DNA of 64,000 bases from Anabaena sp. FACHB-1237. GTDB lineage: Bacteria; Cyanobacteriota; Cyanobacteriia; Cyanobacteriales; Nostocaceae. Position 1 is the first letter of the stretch, and each line of letters starts with the position of its first letter. The position numbers and the translations under genes were made by a program. Positions 17,394 to 27,650 of the stretch are shown piece after piece. The notes under the pieces are model-generated. The model was not told where the DNA came from. It saw nothing but the letters and a program-made list of their open reading frames with translations, and searched no databases. The stretch covers positions 62,001 to 126,000 of the forward strand of contig NZ_JACJPV010000009.1 in assembly GCF_014696225.1 (NCBI RefSeq), read 5' to 3'.

Positions 17394-18662
17394 TTAATTA
17401 AACACGCAGCGATTGCGTCCCAATTCCTTAGCTTTATACAAAGCATCATCAACCCTTTTTAACATCACTTCATCATTACTATCCTCAGAACTATACACAG
17501 TCACACCAATACTCACAGTAACTTGCACAAAACCTGCACGAGTTTCTATCTTTAAATTGCGAATTCTACTACATAAACTTTCCCCTAGTTCTAGTGCACC
17601 ATCTAAAGTTGTTCCAGGTAACACTGCTAAAAATTCCTCTCCCCCGCAACGCCCAATCATATCCACACTGCGTAAACAATTTCCCAAAAATATCGTTATT
17701 TCTTGTAATACCTGATCCCCTACTGGATTTCCATAGCTACGATTCACTGACTTAAAGTGATCAATATCCACCAATAATAACGAAAAAGTTTGATCATAAA
17801 GTTTATTTCTTTTAAATTCTTCTTGCAGTATTGATAAAATATGACGACGATTAAAAATGCCAGTTAATGGATCTGTATTAGCAATTTTTTTGAGTTTTTG
17901 GCTCAGGACTTTTTGTTTATTTAACGCTATCCTTAATTTTCTCTCAATTTGATTTCGTTCACTCACATCTCTTAAAGAAACAATAGAAACTTTTTTATCT
18001 AACCATTCTGCGTCCCCAACCGTAATTTCTGCTTTTCCTAACACCCCATTAGCACGAATAATATCCAATTCCGCTACTTTACCAACTACCACAGGAATCC
18101 CTAATTCATGATATAACAAATCATCAAAAGATTTATCAAACATTTGTAAGGCGGCCGGATTGACAAATTGCACTACACCATCATGATCAACTATTAAAAT
18201 TCCATCTTTAATATAAGTGACAATAGTATTCAATTTATTCTCACTTTCCCGCAATTTCTTAGTTTGATATTTTAATTGAATATGAGTTTGTACCCTTGCT
18301 AATAACTCTGCTGTTCTAAAGGGTTTTGTTATATAATCAGCAGCACCTTTTTCAAATGCTTCTAATAAATGTTCTTCTTCATGACTAGCAGTTAAAAACA
18401 AAATTGGTATATGGGAATAATCAGAATTTCTTCTAATTTCTTCACATACCTCCAAACCACTCATTTCTGGCATTAATAAATCTAATAAAATTAAATCTGG
18501 CTGAATAGCTTTTAATCTTTGTAAGGCTTCTTTTCCACTTAAAGCATAAGTAATAGAATAACCTTTAGCTTCTAAGGTTGTTGCTAATACCTGAATATTT
18601 TGAATCAGATCATCAACAATTAAAACTGTGTAATTTTGGGGATTAAAAATATCTTTTTCCAT
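17394..18662 (-). CDS. Response regulator with PAS and GGDEF domains
   Basis: A 422-residue protein. The receiver domain (about 8-125) has the phospho-acceptor Asp in LILLDLLMPEMSG and the switch Lys in DYITKPF. A PAS domain (about 145-240) and a C-terminal GGDEF domain (about 262-420) with active-site GRCGGEEFLAVLPG follow. This predicts a diguanylate cyclase that makes cyclic di-GMP under phosphorelay control. An RxxD-type inhibitory site was not confirmed. It starts two bases after the stop of the giant histidine kinase gene, so the two form an operon and a kinase-output pair. Confidence 0.92.
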   Translation of the reverse strand: MEKDIFNPQNYTVLIVDDLIQNIQVLATTLEAKGYSITYALSGKEALQRLKAIQPDLILLDLLMPEMSGLEVCEEIRRNSDYSHIPILFLTASHEEEHLLEAFEKGAADYITKPFRTAELLARVQTHIQLKYQTKKLRESENKLNTIVTYIKDGILIVDHDGVVQFVNPAALQMFDKSFDDLLYHELGIPVVVGKVAELDIIRANGVLGKAEITVGDAEWLDKKVSIVSLRDVSERNQIERKLRIALNKQKVLSQKLKKIANTDPLTGIFNRRHILSILQEEFKRNKLYDQTFSLLLVDIDHFKSVNRSYGNPVGDQVLQEITIFLGNCLRSVDMIGRCGGEEFLAVLPGTTLDGALELGESLCSRIRNLKIETRAGFVQVTVSIGVTVYSSEDSNDEVMLKRVDDALYKAKELGRNRCVFN

Positions 18663-18664
18663 TA

Positions 18665-21600
18665 TTAATCAACTATATCATTATTTTTTTCATGGAGCAT
18701 TTTTTCCAATCTTTTACTAATTTTGGGAAAACTAGCTACGGTATCTGATAAATACGCGAGATCAAAAGTATCAATTTGATTTTTAAGAGTAGTTGCATAC
18801 TCTTGTAAATCAGGACAGTGATATTGGGTTCCCCAATCTTGTAATCTTATTGCAAAATTTCGCAATTGATCTATTAATAAAGTTTGATGGAGAGTTTGCC
18901 ATACATTTACTTCTTCCTGCTCAAGTAATTCTATCAGTTTTGGTAACTTCTTTAGCGCTTCCTCTGTCATGACTGTTTCACAACTTTGTATATCCTGATT
19001 AGGTAAGGTAATTTGCGAGGGGAAAATTCGCTGTAATTCTTTCATTAGTTCTATTCTACTTACAGGTTTACGTAAAAATCCTTGTGCTAATGTTTGCAAT
19101 TCTTCAAAATCCTGCTCTTGTATGGATGCTGTCACCATAATTACAGGTATATTTTTAGTTTTATCATTTGCGTGTAATTTTTTTAATACTGTTTGTCCGT
19201 CCATCTGCGGCATGACTAAATCTAGTAAAATCAAGTCTGGATGATGTTCTATTGCTAATTGTACTGCGCTTACTCCATTATCTACCATCATGATTTGGTG
19301 CGGTGTGGAGTTGAAATAGGCATGAAGTAAATCTCGGTTAGATTGTACATCATCCACTATCAGTATTTTTAATGATGGTACTTGGCTAAAGTTATAGCTG
19401 GCAATACTGTTTAATAAACTAATTGGGTTGTTTTTTGTTACTGTAATTTCTGGGAAAATGAGGTTAAATGTGCTACCTTTTCCTAATTCACTGATGACTT
19501 CTACTTTTCCTCCCATCATTTGCATCAGTCGACGCGTAATAGTTAAGCCTAATCCTGTACCCCCATATTTTCTATTACTTTGTCCTTGACTTTGACGAAA
19601 AGCATCAAATATTAACATTTGATCATTTTTGCTAATTCCTATACCTGTATCTACAATGGCAATTTCTAAATGTGCTTGGTTTTCAATTTGTAGATGCGTT
19701 TGGCTGTTGACTCTGATGGTAACACCACCTTTTTCGGTGAATTTAATGGCATTACCAACTACATTAACTAGTATCTGTCTCAATCTGACTTCATCTATAT
19801 AAATATCACTGGGTATATTAGGATTAATATGTAAGTTTAAAAAGAGTCCTTTTTCTTTTGCTCTATGTATAAACATTTGTTGAATATCTTGTAAAAGCAA
19901 GGGTAAATTAACTGATTCATAATTCAGTTTCAGTTTACCTGCTTCTACCTTTGATAAATCTAATATGTCATTAATTAAGGTTAATAAGGTTCTACCATTA
20001 GTTTGAATTGCTTGTAAATAACTTTGAGCTAGATCATCTTTAACAAGACTTTGCAAAAGTTCAGAAAATCCCAAAATTGCATTCATGGGGGTACGAATTT
20101 CATGACTCATATTTGCTAGAAATTCGCTCTTGGTACGACTTGCGGCTGTTGCTTTTTCTGTAGCTGTTTCTAAGGCCAGGTTTTGTTGTGCAAGTTCTAT
20201 TTGTCTTTTCTCTGCTTGATGTAATAGTTTAGCATGGGCGATCGCTATTCCTACTTGAGCAGCTACCGATTCTAACATCACTATATCTTCACTTGTCCAG
20301 TTTCTTTGGCGATCACATTGATGTAAACAGATTAATCCATTTAATTTTCCTTGGTATGATGTTCTAATTGCTAAAATTGATTTTAGTTGACTTTGATGAG
20401 AAACATTGATTGTGGGTACTAATAGAGGATGATTAAAAACATCATCTATAGCGATCGCTGTATCCTGTTGTATAATCTCCTCTAGTTGAGGATGACCAGC
20501 AATAGGTCCTAATAGTTCTTTAATAGATGGAAACCCACCACTTAAATATTCTGCTACTACAGGTAAAACTTTTTCTGCTTGGGCTTCATAGGTATGTAAC
20601 AAACAACGATTCACAGCAAATGCTTCACCAATACGATTTGCTGAAGTTGTAAATATCTTACTTGGTTCTAAACTTTGTCTAATTTCATCGCTAATTTGTT
20701 TAAATAAACGTTCTCTTTGTACCTGTTGTTCTAGGAAACGTTCTGTATTTTTGCGATCGCTAATATCCACTAAATAACCTACACATTCCACTGGTTGTTG
20801 TTGTTTATCTCGCATTAATCGCAATTGAGCGAAAAACCAGCGATAGTCACCATTTGCACAACGTAGACGATACTCATAAGAATAACTATTATCATTTTGC
20901 AAGTTTTGTAATCCTGATACAACTTTTTCCCGATCTTCGGGATGAATATAATCATGCCAAAACTTATCTGCTTCTAAAAATGTTTGAGGTGGATAACCTA
21001 AAATAAGTTCTACATTATCACTAATAAAAGTAGCCTGATAATTACCATGAGGTTCACAACTAAATAAAATCGTCTGGCTAGAGTGCATTATTGACCGCAA
21101 GCGTTCTTCAGTTTTACGCAAAGCCATTTGAGCTTGTTTTAATTCAGTGATTTCGACAATGACACCGCTAATAGCCCGATAACCATCTGGCTGTTCTACT
21201 GGATAATAACTCACAATCCAATCTCTAACTACATTAGCATGAGCCGGAGTAATACCAGAAATCTCCTTATTGCTGACTGGCTTTCCTGTTTTGAGGACTT
21301 GTCGTAAAATTGGTTCAATTTCATCAGCTAAGTTTGGCAATACTTCGCGTACACTTTTACCTAAATGTTTTTCCACTGACAGACCATTGATTTCTGACAT
21401 AGCCTGATTAACTCTGACAAATCGCAAATCATGATCATGGAGTACCAAACCCACAGGATTAGTGTTATATAGTTTTTCTAATTCTTCTGTACGTCTTTGT
21501 AATGCCTGTTGTACTTGTTTAATTTCATCAATATTTACAAAAGTAATTACAACACCATCCGCTTGTCCATCATCCCTCAAGTAAGGGTACAAACGCATCA

Positions 21601-24013
21601 ACAAATGATGTCCAGTATGATTTAATTGTACTTCCTGTTCAATGGGACGTTCTGTTTCTACCACCTGTTTTAATAGTGGTAGTAAATTAGAACAATTCAT
21701 GTTATGAGTAATATGTTGAATAGGTCTTTCTACATCAGTTTCTAATAAATTAATAGCCGGAGTTGCTGCGGGAGTAAATTTTCTAATTCGCAATTCTCTA
21801 TCTAAGAAAATTACACCTATTTCACTACTTCTTAATAAATTATCCACATCATTAGATAATTCTAATAATTGTCTAATTTTCGTTTGATATTCAGTATTAA
21901 CTGTATAGAGTTCTTCATTTACTGAATGTAATTCTTCATTGGTACTTTGTAATTCTTCATTGGAAGCTAATAATTCTTCATTAGTAGCTTGTTGTTCCTC
22001 ATTAGTAGTTTCTAATTCTTCAATAGTAGCTTGTAAATTTTCCCGGGTTTGTTGTAATTCATATTCTAAATCAAGAATACGTTGTGTGGCTTCTGCATCC
22101 TGTTCAAACACTTCTGGCCGACTAGGGGGAACTTGACGCTCTTCATTTTCTATGATTAACATAAAAAAGTCAGCCATACGAGTATCACCAGTGTGATAGC
22201 TAACTTCTAAATTTACATTACGAATGCGATCGCCTTGATACAAATGAATATTACCATAGAGAACCTGTTTCCGTTCTCTTTTTGCCCGATGTAGAGCAGT
22301 ATTAATAGGTAATTTTAAAGCATTAGGAACTAAATCTTCAATTGCCCTAGTCATTTGTCCTTCAGAAACCTGCATAATTTCTGCCGCATCTGTGACAACA
22401 TGGAATAATTCCAAATCATCATTTACTAATAAACAAGTACAAAAACGCCGACGTGCAAACATACTAAAAGCAGCACTTAACACCGGATCAAATTGAGAAG
22501 TGCCGCGTCTAACTTGTTGACTGGGACGAGAAACCACAGGAGTAATATAATCTAAATTTTGATTAGCAATTGGTAAACGAATATTGCGACGTTTCTGATA
22601 AATTTTATTCTTTTCATAAATAGGACTAAATTCTTCAATTAATTCTCCTGGAGTTTCCGCAGCACCTAAAAATAAAATCCCTTTGTGCATTAATGAAAAA
22701 TGTAACATTCTCATCACGTGCTGTTGTAAAATGGGCTGCATATAAATTAAAACATTGCGACAACTAATTAAGTGCATCCTGGTAAAACCAGCATTTTTAG
22801 CTAAATTATGGGGGGCAAAAATAATCATTTCTCGTAATGCTCTGGAAACGTGAAAATTGCGATTACGGAATGTAAAATATTGTTCTAACCTTTGCCGAGA
22901 AATATCAATAGCTATACTTTCGGGATAAATACCTTCGGATGCTTTTGTTAATGCAGCAGCATCAATATCTGTAGCAAAAATTTTCACACTCAAATGTTTT
23001 CCCAAACGTTTAATTACCTCATCAATTAAAATGGCCATGGAATAGGCTTCTTCCCCAGTAGCACAAGCTGTTACCCAAACCCGCAATTGTTGACCATTTT
23101 CTAAAGGACTAATTAATTCTGGTAACACCTCTAAATCTAAATATTCCCATGCTTCGGAATCACGAAAAAATCTCGTAACACCAATCATCAAATCATCTCT
23201 TAATAATGCTCTTTCTTCATGGGAAACTGTCAAATGTTGAATATAATCTTCTAAAAGGTTATAACCACTTAAAGAACAGCGACGGTAAATACGACGACTT
23301 AATGTACTAGGCTTATAATAGGAGAAATCTAGTTTTTCATATTGGTTAAGAATGGAAATAATAGTTCTTAATTTTTCTGATTCTAATTCTGGTAATAAAG
23401 ATTCATTTTGGGTAGCACCTTGACGCTGCATTTGGATAATTTCATAAATGGTTCTAGCCATTTCCGCCGGGGGCAATACTTGGTCTACTATACCAGTAGC
23501 GATCGCACTTTGGGGCATTCCATCAAATTCTGCTGTGCCAGGAGACTGTACAAAGGTTAAACCTCCTGCTTCGCTAATACTTTGTAAACCTCTTGTACCA
23601 TCACTTCCTGTCCCAGATAGGATTATACCCATCCCTTGTTCCCCTTTTTCTTTAGCTAGGGAATCCAGAAAAATATCAATGGGAAAATTCGGTTGTTGTC
23701 GCGGAGATTCACTTTGCTGAATTAATTCTAAAGTTCCATCTTTGACAATTAAATTATTTTGCGGCGTAATCAAATATACTATATTAGACTCAATTTCCAT
23801 ACCATTTTGGACTCGTTTTACAGTCATCCGAGTCCGTCTTTCTAATAATTCTTTCATCAAACTTTTAAAGTCTGGAGATAAATGTTGTACTACTACAAAA
23901 GCAGCACCACTATCTGCTGGCATATTATCAAAAAATTCTTCCAGTGCTCTTAAACCACCTGCGGAAGCACCGATACCAACTACAAAACAACTACTTTTAT
24001 TCGTCTCAGACAT
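18665..24013 (-). CDS. CheB-CheR-PAS-GAF hybrid histidine kinase
   Basis: A 1782-residue multidomain sensor. In order: CheB methylesterase (about 8-190; [16 protein letters not shown] and [10 protein letters not shown] hold the Ser, His and Asp); CheR methyltransferase (about 205-475; [12 protein letters not shown] binds SAM); a coiled coil of repeated EEL-STNEEL units (about 640-715); three PAS domains (about 740-1110); GAF (about 1130-1270); HisKA with phospho-His in [11 protein letters not shown] (about 1300); HATPase with GTGLGLTI (about 1489); and a receiver (Asp in [13 protein letters not shown], about 1600). A tail of about 90 residues could be an Hpt-like helical module. It is cytosolic, with no membrane segment. 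It probably phosphorylates the adjacent GGDEF regulator. Confidence 0.93.
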   Translation of the reverse strand: MSETNKSSCFVVGIGASAGGLRALEEFFDNMPADSGAAFVVVQHLSPDFKSLMKELLERRTRMTVKRVQNGMEIESNIVYLITPQNNLIVKDGTLELIQQSESPRQQPNFPIDIFLDSLAKEKGEQGMGIILSGTGSDGTRGLQSISEAGGLTFVQSPGTAEFDGMPQSAIATGIVDQVLPPAEMARTIYEIIQMQRQGATQNESLLPELESEKLRTIISILNQYEKLDFSYYKPSTLSRRIYRRCSLSGYNLLEDYIQHLTVSHEERALLRDDLMIGVTRFFRDSEAWEYLDLEVLPELISPLENGQQLRVWVTACATGEEAYSMAILIDEVIKRLGKHLSVKIFATDIDAAALTKASEGIYPESIAIDISRQRLEQYFTFRNRNFHVSRALREMIIFAPHNLAKNAGFTRMHLISCRNVLIYMQPILQQHVMRMLHFSLMHKGILFLGAAETPGELIEEFSPIYEKNKIYQKRRNIRLPIANQNLDYITPVVSRPSQQVRRGTSQFDPVLSAAFSMFARRRFCTCLLVNDDLELFHVVTDAAEIMQVSEGQMTRAIEDLVPNALKLPINTALHRAKRERKQVLYGNIHLYQGDRIRNVNLEVSYHTGDTRMADFFMLIIENEERQVPPSRPEVFEQDAEATQRILDLEYELQQTRENLQATIEELETTNEEQQATNEELLASNEELQSTNEELHSVNEELYTVNTEYQTKIRQLLELSNDVDNLLRSSEIGVIFLDRELRIRKFTPAATPAINLLETDVERPIQHITHNMNCSNLLPLLKQVVETERPIEQEVQLNHTGHHLLMRLYPYLRDDGQADGVVITFVNIDEIKQVQQALQRRTEELEKLYNTNPVGLVLHDHDLRFVRVNQAMSEINGLSVEKHLGKSVREVLPNLADEIEPILRQVLKTGKPVSNKEISGITPAHANVVRDWIVSYYPVEQPDGYRAISGVIVEITELKQAQMALRKTEERLRSIMHSSQTILFSCEPHGNYQATFISDNVELILGYPPQTFLEADKFWHDYIHPEDREKVVSGLQNLQNDNSYSYEYRLRCANGDYRWFFAQLRLMRDKQQQPVECVGYLVDISDRKNTERFLEQQVQRERLFKQISDEIRQSLEPSKIFTTSANRIGEAFAVNRCLLHTYEAQAEKVLPVVAEYLSGGFPSIKELLGPIAGHPQLEEIIQQDTAIAIDDVFNHPLLVPTINVSHQSQLKSILAIRTSYQGKLNGLICLHQCDRQRNWTSEDIVMLESVAAQVGIAIAHAKLLHQAEKRQIELAQQNLALETATEKATAASRTKSEFLANMSHEIRTPMNAILGFSELLQSLVKDDLAQSYLQAIQTNGRTLLTLINDILDLSKVEAGKLKLNYESVNLPLLLQDIQQMFIHRAKEKGLFLNLHINPNIPSDIYIDEVRLRQILVNVVGNAIKFTEKGGVTIRVNSQTHLQIENQAHLEIAIVDTGIGISKNDQMLIFDAFRQSQGQSNRKYGGTGLGLTITRRLMQMMGGKVEVISELGKGSTFNLIFPEITVTKNNPISLLNSIASYNFSQVPSLKILIVDDVQSNRDLLHAYFNSTPHQIMMVDNGVSAVQLAIEHHPDLILLDLVMPQMDGQTVLKKLHANDKTKNIPVIMVTASIQEQDFEELQTLAQGFLRKPVSRIELMKELQRIFPSQITLPNQDIQSCETVMTEEALKKLPKLIELLEQEEVNVWQTLHQTLLIDQLRNFAIRLQDWGTQYHCPDLQEYATTLKNQIDTFDLAYLSDTVASFPKISKRLEKMLHEKNNDIVD

Positions 24014-24306
24014 AATCTATGATTCCTTTTAACCAACTCACAATGAATAGATACAGAAAAGTTATCAATAAAATTATTAATAAGATTATAAATTATAGTA
24101 AATTATAGTAATATTAAAAAATTATTAATTATTAAAATACAGAAATTATAGCAACAGACGTATAAGACATTGTATTTTAATTCAAAGATAACAGGGAACA
24201 GACAATAGAAAAATGTCCTGACAATTGTGGCTACTGCTATATATAGAAAATGCTATAAAAACTATATAGCAACTATTCAGTCTTCATATTTATTAGCTAA
24301 TTGCTA

Positions 24307-24900
24307 TCAATTAATTTCTCTTCTACCTTCTAAAGCCCTTGCTAAAGTTAATTCATCAGCATATTCTAAGTCACCACCCACTGGTAAACCAAAAGCAATA
24401 CGAGTTACTTTAGTAAAAGGTTTTAGTAATTGACTAATATACAATGTTGTGGTTTCACCTTCTACACTAGGACTAATTGCTAAAATGACTTCCAATGGTT
24501 TTTGATGACTCACTCTTCTTACCAATGCTTGAACATTTAGCTGTTCTGGACCAATACCATCCATCGGCGAAATAACACCGCCTAAAACGTGATATTTACC
24601 CTTATATTCGCGGGTTTTTTCTAAGGCAATCACATCACGAGAATCAGCCACTACGCAAATAGTTGTATTATCCCGTTGGGGATGACGGCAAATTTCACAT
24701 ACTGGTTCAGAGGACAGATGAAAGCACACTTGACATAAACCCACTTGTTGTTTTGCTTCTATTAAAGCCTGGGCTAATGCTTCCACTTCTGATTCTGGAC
24801 GCTTTAAAATATATAAAGCTAACCTTTGGGCGGTTTTGGGACCTACTCCTGGTAAACGTTGCAATTGTTCTATTAATCTAGCTAGAGGACGTGCGTACAG
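24307..24900 (-). CDS. RecR, recombination mediator (non-standard start)
   Basis: RecR (about 197 residues) with helix-hairpin-helix [13 protein letters not shown], zinc finger CQVC...CEIC and a TOPRIM domain (CVVADSRDV, then [13 protein letters not shown]). With RecO/RecF it loads RecA at gaps. The conserved N-terminus [13 protein letters not shown] is encoded, but the codon in front of it is CTG (24898-24900), preceded by ACG. AGGAG lies 11 bases upstream of the CTG. The first standard start, a TTG at 24864, would delete 12 conserved residues. I therefore place the start at CTG, which needs experimental confirmation. The gene stands alone. Confidence 0.85.
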   Translation of the reverse strand: MYARPLARLIEQLQRLPGVGPKTAQRLALYILKRPESEVEALAQALIEAKQQVGLCQVCFHLSSEPVCEICRHPQRDNTTICVVADSRDVIALEKTREYKGKYHVLGGVISPMDGIGPEQLNVQALVRRVSHQKPLEVILAISPSVEGETTTLYISQLLKPFTKVTRIAFGLPVGGDLEYADELTLARALEGRREIN

Positions 24901-25327
24901 CGTAGTTTTATCTCCTGATATTGTGATTAGTTTATGATTAAATTATGCCATATCAATTTCAATATACGAAAAACTAGAGAATGCCCAGGTCTACCTATTC
25001 TATCCTCAGTGCTAAATATAATATAATATACAAAATATACGTAATTAACCTAATGTATCAGCTACGCTGGCTACACAGTAAGCCATTGGTTATGTACTTT
25101 ATGTTGCTAGTTTTTAACCTATACACATCTATGGTTTTTGTTTCCACTAGTACAGCTTGGCATCAATAAAGCAACCCTTCTAAATCCTCCAAAAGTCTAT
25201 ACTGTCTTCGTTTTGACTTTTGAAGGCATGACTTTTGACTTCCGCCCTGCGGTACTAGGTACTTGTCTATAATATCTAAAATTATCTAAAATAATTATGG
25301 CAGAATACACCTTTGAGAGGATCAAAA
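24901..25327. other. Intergenic, nothing specific seen
   Basis: An A+T-rich divergent spacer with TATAATATA-type runs. A 62-codon frame at 24981-25169 lacks support. There is a GAGAGGAT Shine-Dalgarno for the next gene at its right end. Confidence 0.4.
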
Positions 25328-25639
25328 ATGCTATATCATTTAGACTTTCTTGTCGAATACCCTGATAATATGAACCAGCAAGAACTATTTACTATTTGGA
25401 GTGAAGAAGCTGATACTGCAATAGCAGCTAAACAAGCGGGAATTGTAGTAGACTTATGGAAATGTATTGGTACTCGTCGGGTAATAGTTATTGTTGATGT
25501 TCCTACCCCTGATACTCTTGATCAAATTCTTCTGGATTTACCAATTATGAAGAAAAATGGCCAAAATGTTCATGTAGAAGTCACTCCTTTAAGAAAATAC
25601 GAAGATTTTGCTGCTGACGTTAAAGCTAGACTAAATTAA
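25328..25639 (+). CDS. Muconolactone delta-isomerase family protein
   Basis: A 103-residue ferredoxin-like alpha/beta-barrel protein (MLYHLDFLVEYPDNMNQQEL, later LWKCIGTRRVIVIVDV and LLDLPIMKKNGQN). Start at MLYHLDF, with GAGAGG ten bases upstream. An in-frame TTG five codons earlier is rejected. True muconolactone isomerases act in aromatic degradation, which is not expected in a cyanobacterium, so this is a family member of unknown substrate. A strong terminator follows. Confidence 0.75.
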   Translation: MLYHLDFLVEYPDNMNQQELFTIWSEEADTAIAAKQAGIVVDLWKCIGTRRVIVIVDVPTPDTLDQILLDLPIMKKNGQNVHVEVTPLRKYEDFAADVKARLN

Positions 25640-26065
25640 GAATAAGAACTTATTACTTTTATCCAAGATTCTCAACCTTTTTTAAGTCTTTTAAATATGG
25701 AGAATCTTGGTTTTTTATACTTTAAATATGTGAATAATATGAAAAATTACTACTTTAGATATATATTCATATTTTAGCAACTAAAACTCCTGACAGAGAT
25801 AAGCAACTTTTGATTTTGTTAAATATATAATTAATTGGTAACTAAATTATCAGAAGGAAGAGTTTATAAGTATATAGTCTCTAAATATAGTTTCTAATTT
25901 GATGATCAGTTGTCACAATTCAAGTGAATCTTAGGTTTCAAATCACGGACATTGAATTACCAGCAGATATCTAATACTTAGACTTTACCAACATCCTGTT
26001 AGGGATGAAAACCTGCTTCTGTCGCTGATTAGATTGATAACCATTATATAAGTAAGGAAAATAAT
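25640..26065. other. Intergenic with one terminator
   Basis: Apart from the terminator at 25663-25716, the stretch is A+T-rich with no repeat array or RNA gene that I can support. Confidence 0.4.
25663..25716 (+). terminator. Rho-independent terminator
   Basis: CCAAGATTCTC pairs perfectly with GAGAATCTTGG around a loop of about 27 bases, followed by TTTTTT. Confidence 0.85.
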
Positions 26066-26485
26066 ATGTATAGATTGCAGGTATGCAAAAACATCTTGAT
26101 ATTGCAAAATAGCACAAAAAACATTAATGTCAGCAATGAAGAACATGATCAACAAAATTATCAACAAGAAGAAGTGGGAAATTATGATATTAATCTACCA
26201 GAATTGACATTATATTTAAGTCCTTTAGGTGTAGTTATTCTCTGGACTATTGTATTAATAATTTTGCAAAGATTCCGGAATAATCATGACAATAAAAACT
26301 GTGTTAAAAATGATATTTACCATAAATTACCATGCAAAAAATGTCTGTTTTTCACAAATAATCATTATTTAAAATGTGCTGTTAATCCTAAAATTGTCTT
26401 AACAGAAGAAGCTATAAATTGTTGTGAGTTTGCGCCCAAAAAGGAGAAATTTACTGATAAAATTCGCCAGAGTTTGTGGAAATAG
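26066..26485 (+). CDS. Hypothetical membrane protein with Cys cluster
   Basis: A 139-residue protein. An N-terminal polar part rich in Asn and Gln precedes one membrane helix (YLSPLGVVILWTIVLIIL, about residues 50-70) and a basic cytosolic tail with CKKC, a further single Cys and a CC pair, which could bind zinc or an Fe-S cluster. The family was not recognised. ATG with AAGGA upstream. It lies about 100 bases upstream of, and in the same direction as, a zinc-protease-like gene, so the two may be linked. Confidence 0.6.
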   Translation: MYRLQVCKNILILQNSTKNINVSNEEHDQQNYQQEEVGNYDINLPELTLYLSPLGVVILWTIVLIILQRFRNNHDNKNCVKNDIYHKLPCKKCLFFTNNHYLKCAVNPKIVLTEEAINCCEFAPKKEKFTDKIRQSLWK

Positions 26486-26545
26486 TTATAAGTGACATTA
26501 GTTTATGTTATAATTTGGCGATCGCCATACTATCCAGGAACTAGA

Positions 26546-26575
26546 TACCGGACTTTTTTCAAAAATCAGGTATCT
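26546..26575. repeat. Imperfect palindrome GATACCGGAC...GGTATC
   Basis: GATACCGGACTTTTTT and its imperfect complement ending AGGTATCTGA match the perfect palindrome at 45260-45290. It lies just upstream of the next gene. Confidence 0.55.
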
Positions 26576-26587
26576 GAATATACAAAT

Positions 26588-27271
26588 ATGAACCAAACTG
26601 CTATCAATGTCATCGCTATTTCTATTTTTTTAATGACAATTTCCACGTTATTAGGACCATTAATACATCTTTCTCCTACGATTCCAGCTTTAGCAACTGT
26701 GACATTTTTAGGAATAGCAACTTTAGATAGTTTTAGCTTTCAAGGTAAGGGAGGAACAATAATTTTAGATTGGTTATCTAGGTTTTCTCCTAACTATCAA
26801 GAACGCATTATACATCACGAAGCTGGCCATTTTCTAGTCGCTCATTTGTTAGGATTTACTATTAGTGATTATACGTTAACTGCTTGGGATGCTTGGAAAA
26901 AAGGGCAACCAGGGCAGGGTGGTGTTATTTTAGTAGATCAAGAAATAGAAAAACAAATCCAAACTGGTAAAATTTCTGCTCACGTTGTAGATTGTTATTG
27001 TACTATTTGGATGGCTGGTATTGCTGCGGAAATTTTAGTTTTTAACTCTGCAGAAGGTGGAAATGATGATCAAACTAAATTAAGGGAAATTCTCCAAGTT
27101 TTAGGATTTTCAGAAACATCTTATCAGCAAAAACAACGTTTTCATTTTCTCCAAGCTAAAAATCTCATCCAGGCAAATTGGTTGAGTTATCAAGATTTAG
27201 TGATAGCTATGAAACAAGGTGCTACGGTATCAGAATGTTTGCAAACTATCTTGAGTAAGAGGATTTTTTAA
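26588..27271 (+). CDS. Zinc metalloprotease-like membrane protein
   Basis: A 227-residue protein starting at MNQTAINVIAISIFLM. A longer in-frame start runs through a HIP1 site and a repeat and is not credible. Two N-terminal hydrophobic helices (about 5-50) precede HEAGH (residues 77-81), the HExxH zinc site, within IIHHEAGHFLVAHLLG. GGNDDQTKLREI near residue 160 could carry a further ligand. It resembles the M41 peptidase part of FtsH without the AAA+ module. Related stand-alone proteins occur in cyanobacteria and plastids. The substrate is unknown. Confidence 0.75.
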   Translation: MNQTAINVIAISIFLMTISTLLGPLIHLSPTIPALATVTFLGIATLDSFSFQGKGGTIILDWLSRFSPNYQERIIHHEAGHFLVAHLLGFTISDYTLTAWDAWKKGQPGQGGVILVDQEIEKQIQTGKISAHVVDCYCTIWMAGIAAEILVFNSAEGGNDDQTKLREILQVLGFSETSYQQKQRFHFLQAKNLIQANWLSYQDLVIAMKQGATVSECLQTILSKRIF

Positions 27272-27301
27272 AAGTTTTTAATCTATGAATAAACCTCTTT
27301 G

Positions 27302-27336
27302 GTAAACCTCTCCCGTGTTGGGGAGAGGTTTTTAAA
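27302..27336 (+). terminator. Rho-independent terminator
   Basis: AACCTCTCC pairs with GGAGAGGTT around a short loop, followed by TTTTT. It ends the metalloprotease gene. Confidence 0.85.
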
Positions 27337-27414
27337 CTCCGATTCCAGCTAAAAAAAGTTTTTCCGCTTCCCTCTCTTCTTAGGAGAGAGTTAGGTTTTT
27401 TTATAAATGGTAAG

Positions 27415-27443
27415 TGCTATATAAAACCTAGATAAAGATAGAC
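27415..27443. repeat. Copy of IS-end sequence next to tnpB remnant
   Basis: TGCTATATAAAACCTAGA followed by a near-identical tail also occurs at 13021-13049, where it spans the tnpB stop codon. It may be a stranded right end of the same insertion sequence. Confidence 0.5.
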
Positions 27444-27578
27444 ATTATTTTTTAATAAATATACAAAGTGCATCAAAATGAATAAATTATGTGAATACAC
27501 GGATTGTTTATATCTAACGCGCTCTAGTAATGTCCCAGTTGCTTCACTCATCTGCAATACTAGAAAGGAGATGATTTG

Positions 27579-27602
27579 ATGATTTTGCAAATTTCCGGCT
27601 AA
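27579..27602 (+). other. Mini-frame with strong Shine-Dalgarno upstream of alaS
   Basis: AAAGGAG sits eight bases before an ATG that encodes only MILQISG and a stop, 48 bases before alaS. alaS itself has no clear Shine-Dalgarno. It could be a leader peptide or chance. Confidence 0.25.
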
Positions 27603-27650
27603 AGCAGTGGGAAAATAGCAATAGATACTATTATTTTTTTGTAAACTCTC

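Larger units (their letters stand above)
27272..27650. other. Spacer upstream of alaS
   Basis: This holds a terminator, a second hairpin with CTCTC/GAGAG arms, a copy (27415-27443) of the sequence spanning the tnpB remnant's stop, and a mini-frame with a strong Shine-Dalgarno. No T-box-like structure was recognised. Confidence 0.5.

Noticed and set aside
24981..25169. 62-codon frame between recR and the isomerase-like gene
   Set aside because: Composition looks like translated A+T-rich spacer, there is no Shine-Dalgarno, and no family is recognisable.
25943..26010. Possible CRISPR repeat (ATCCTGTTAGGGATGAAAAC)
   Set aside because: The sequence resembles the end of cyanobacterial repeats, but it occurs once, with no second unit or regular spacing nearby.
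26492..26587. Longer start for the metalloprotease
   Set aside because: The extension runs through a HIP1 site and a palindromic repeat. The ATG at 26588 starts a normal membrane helix.
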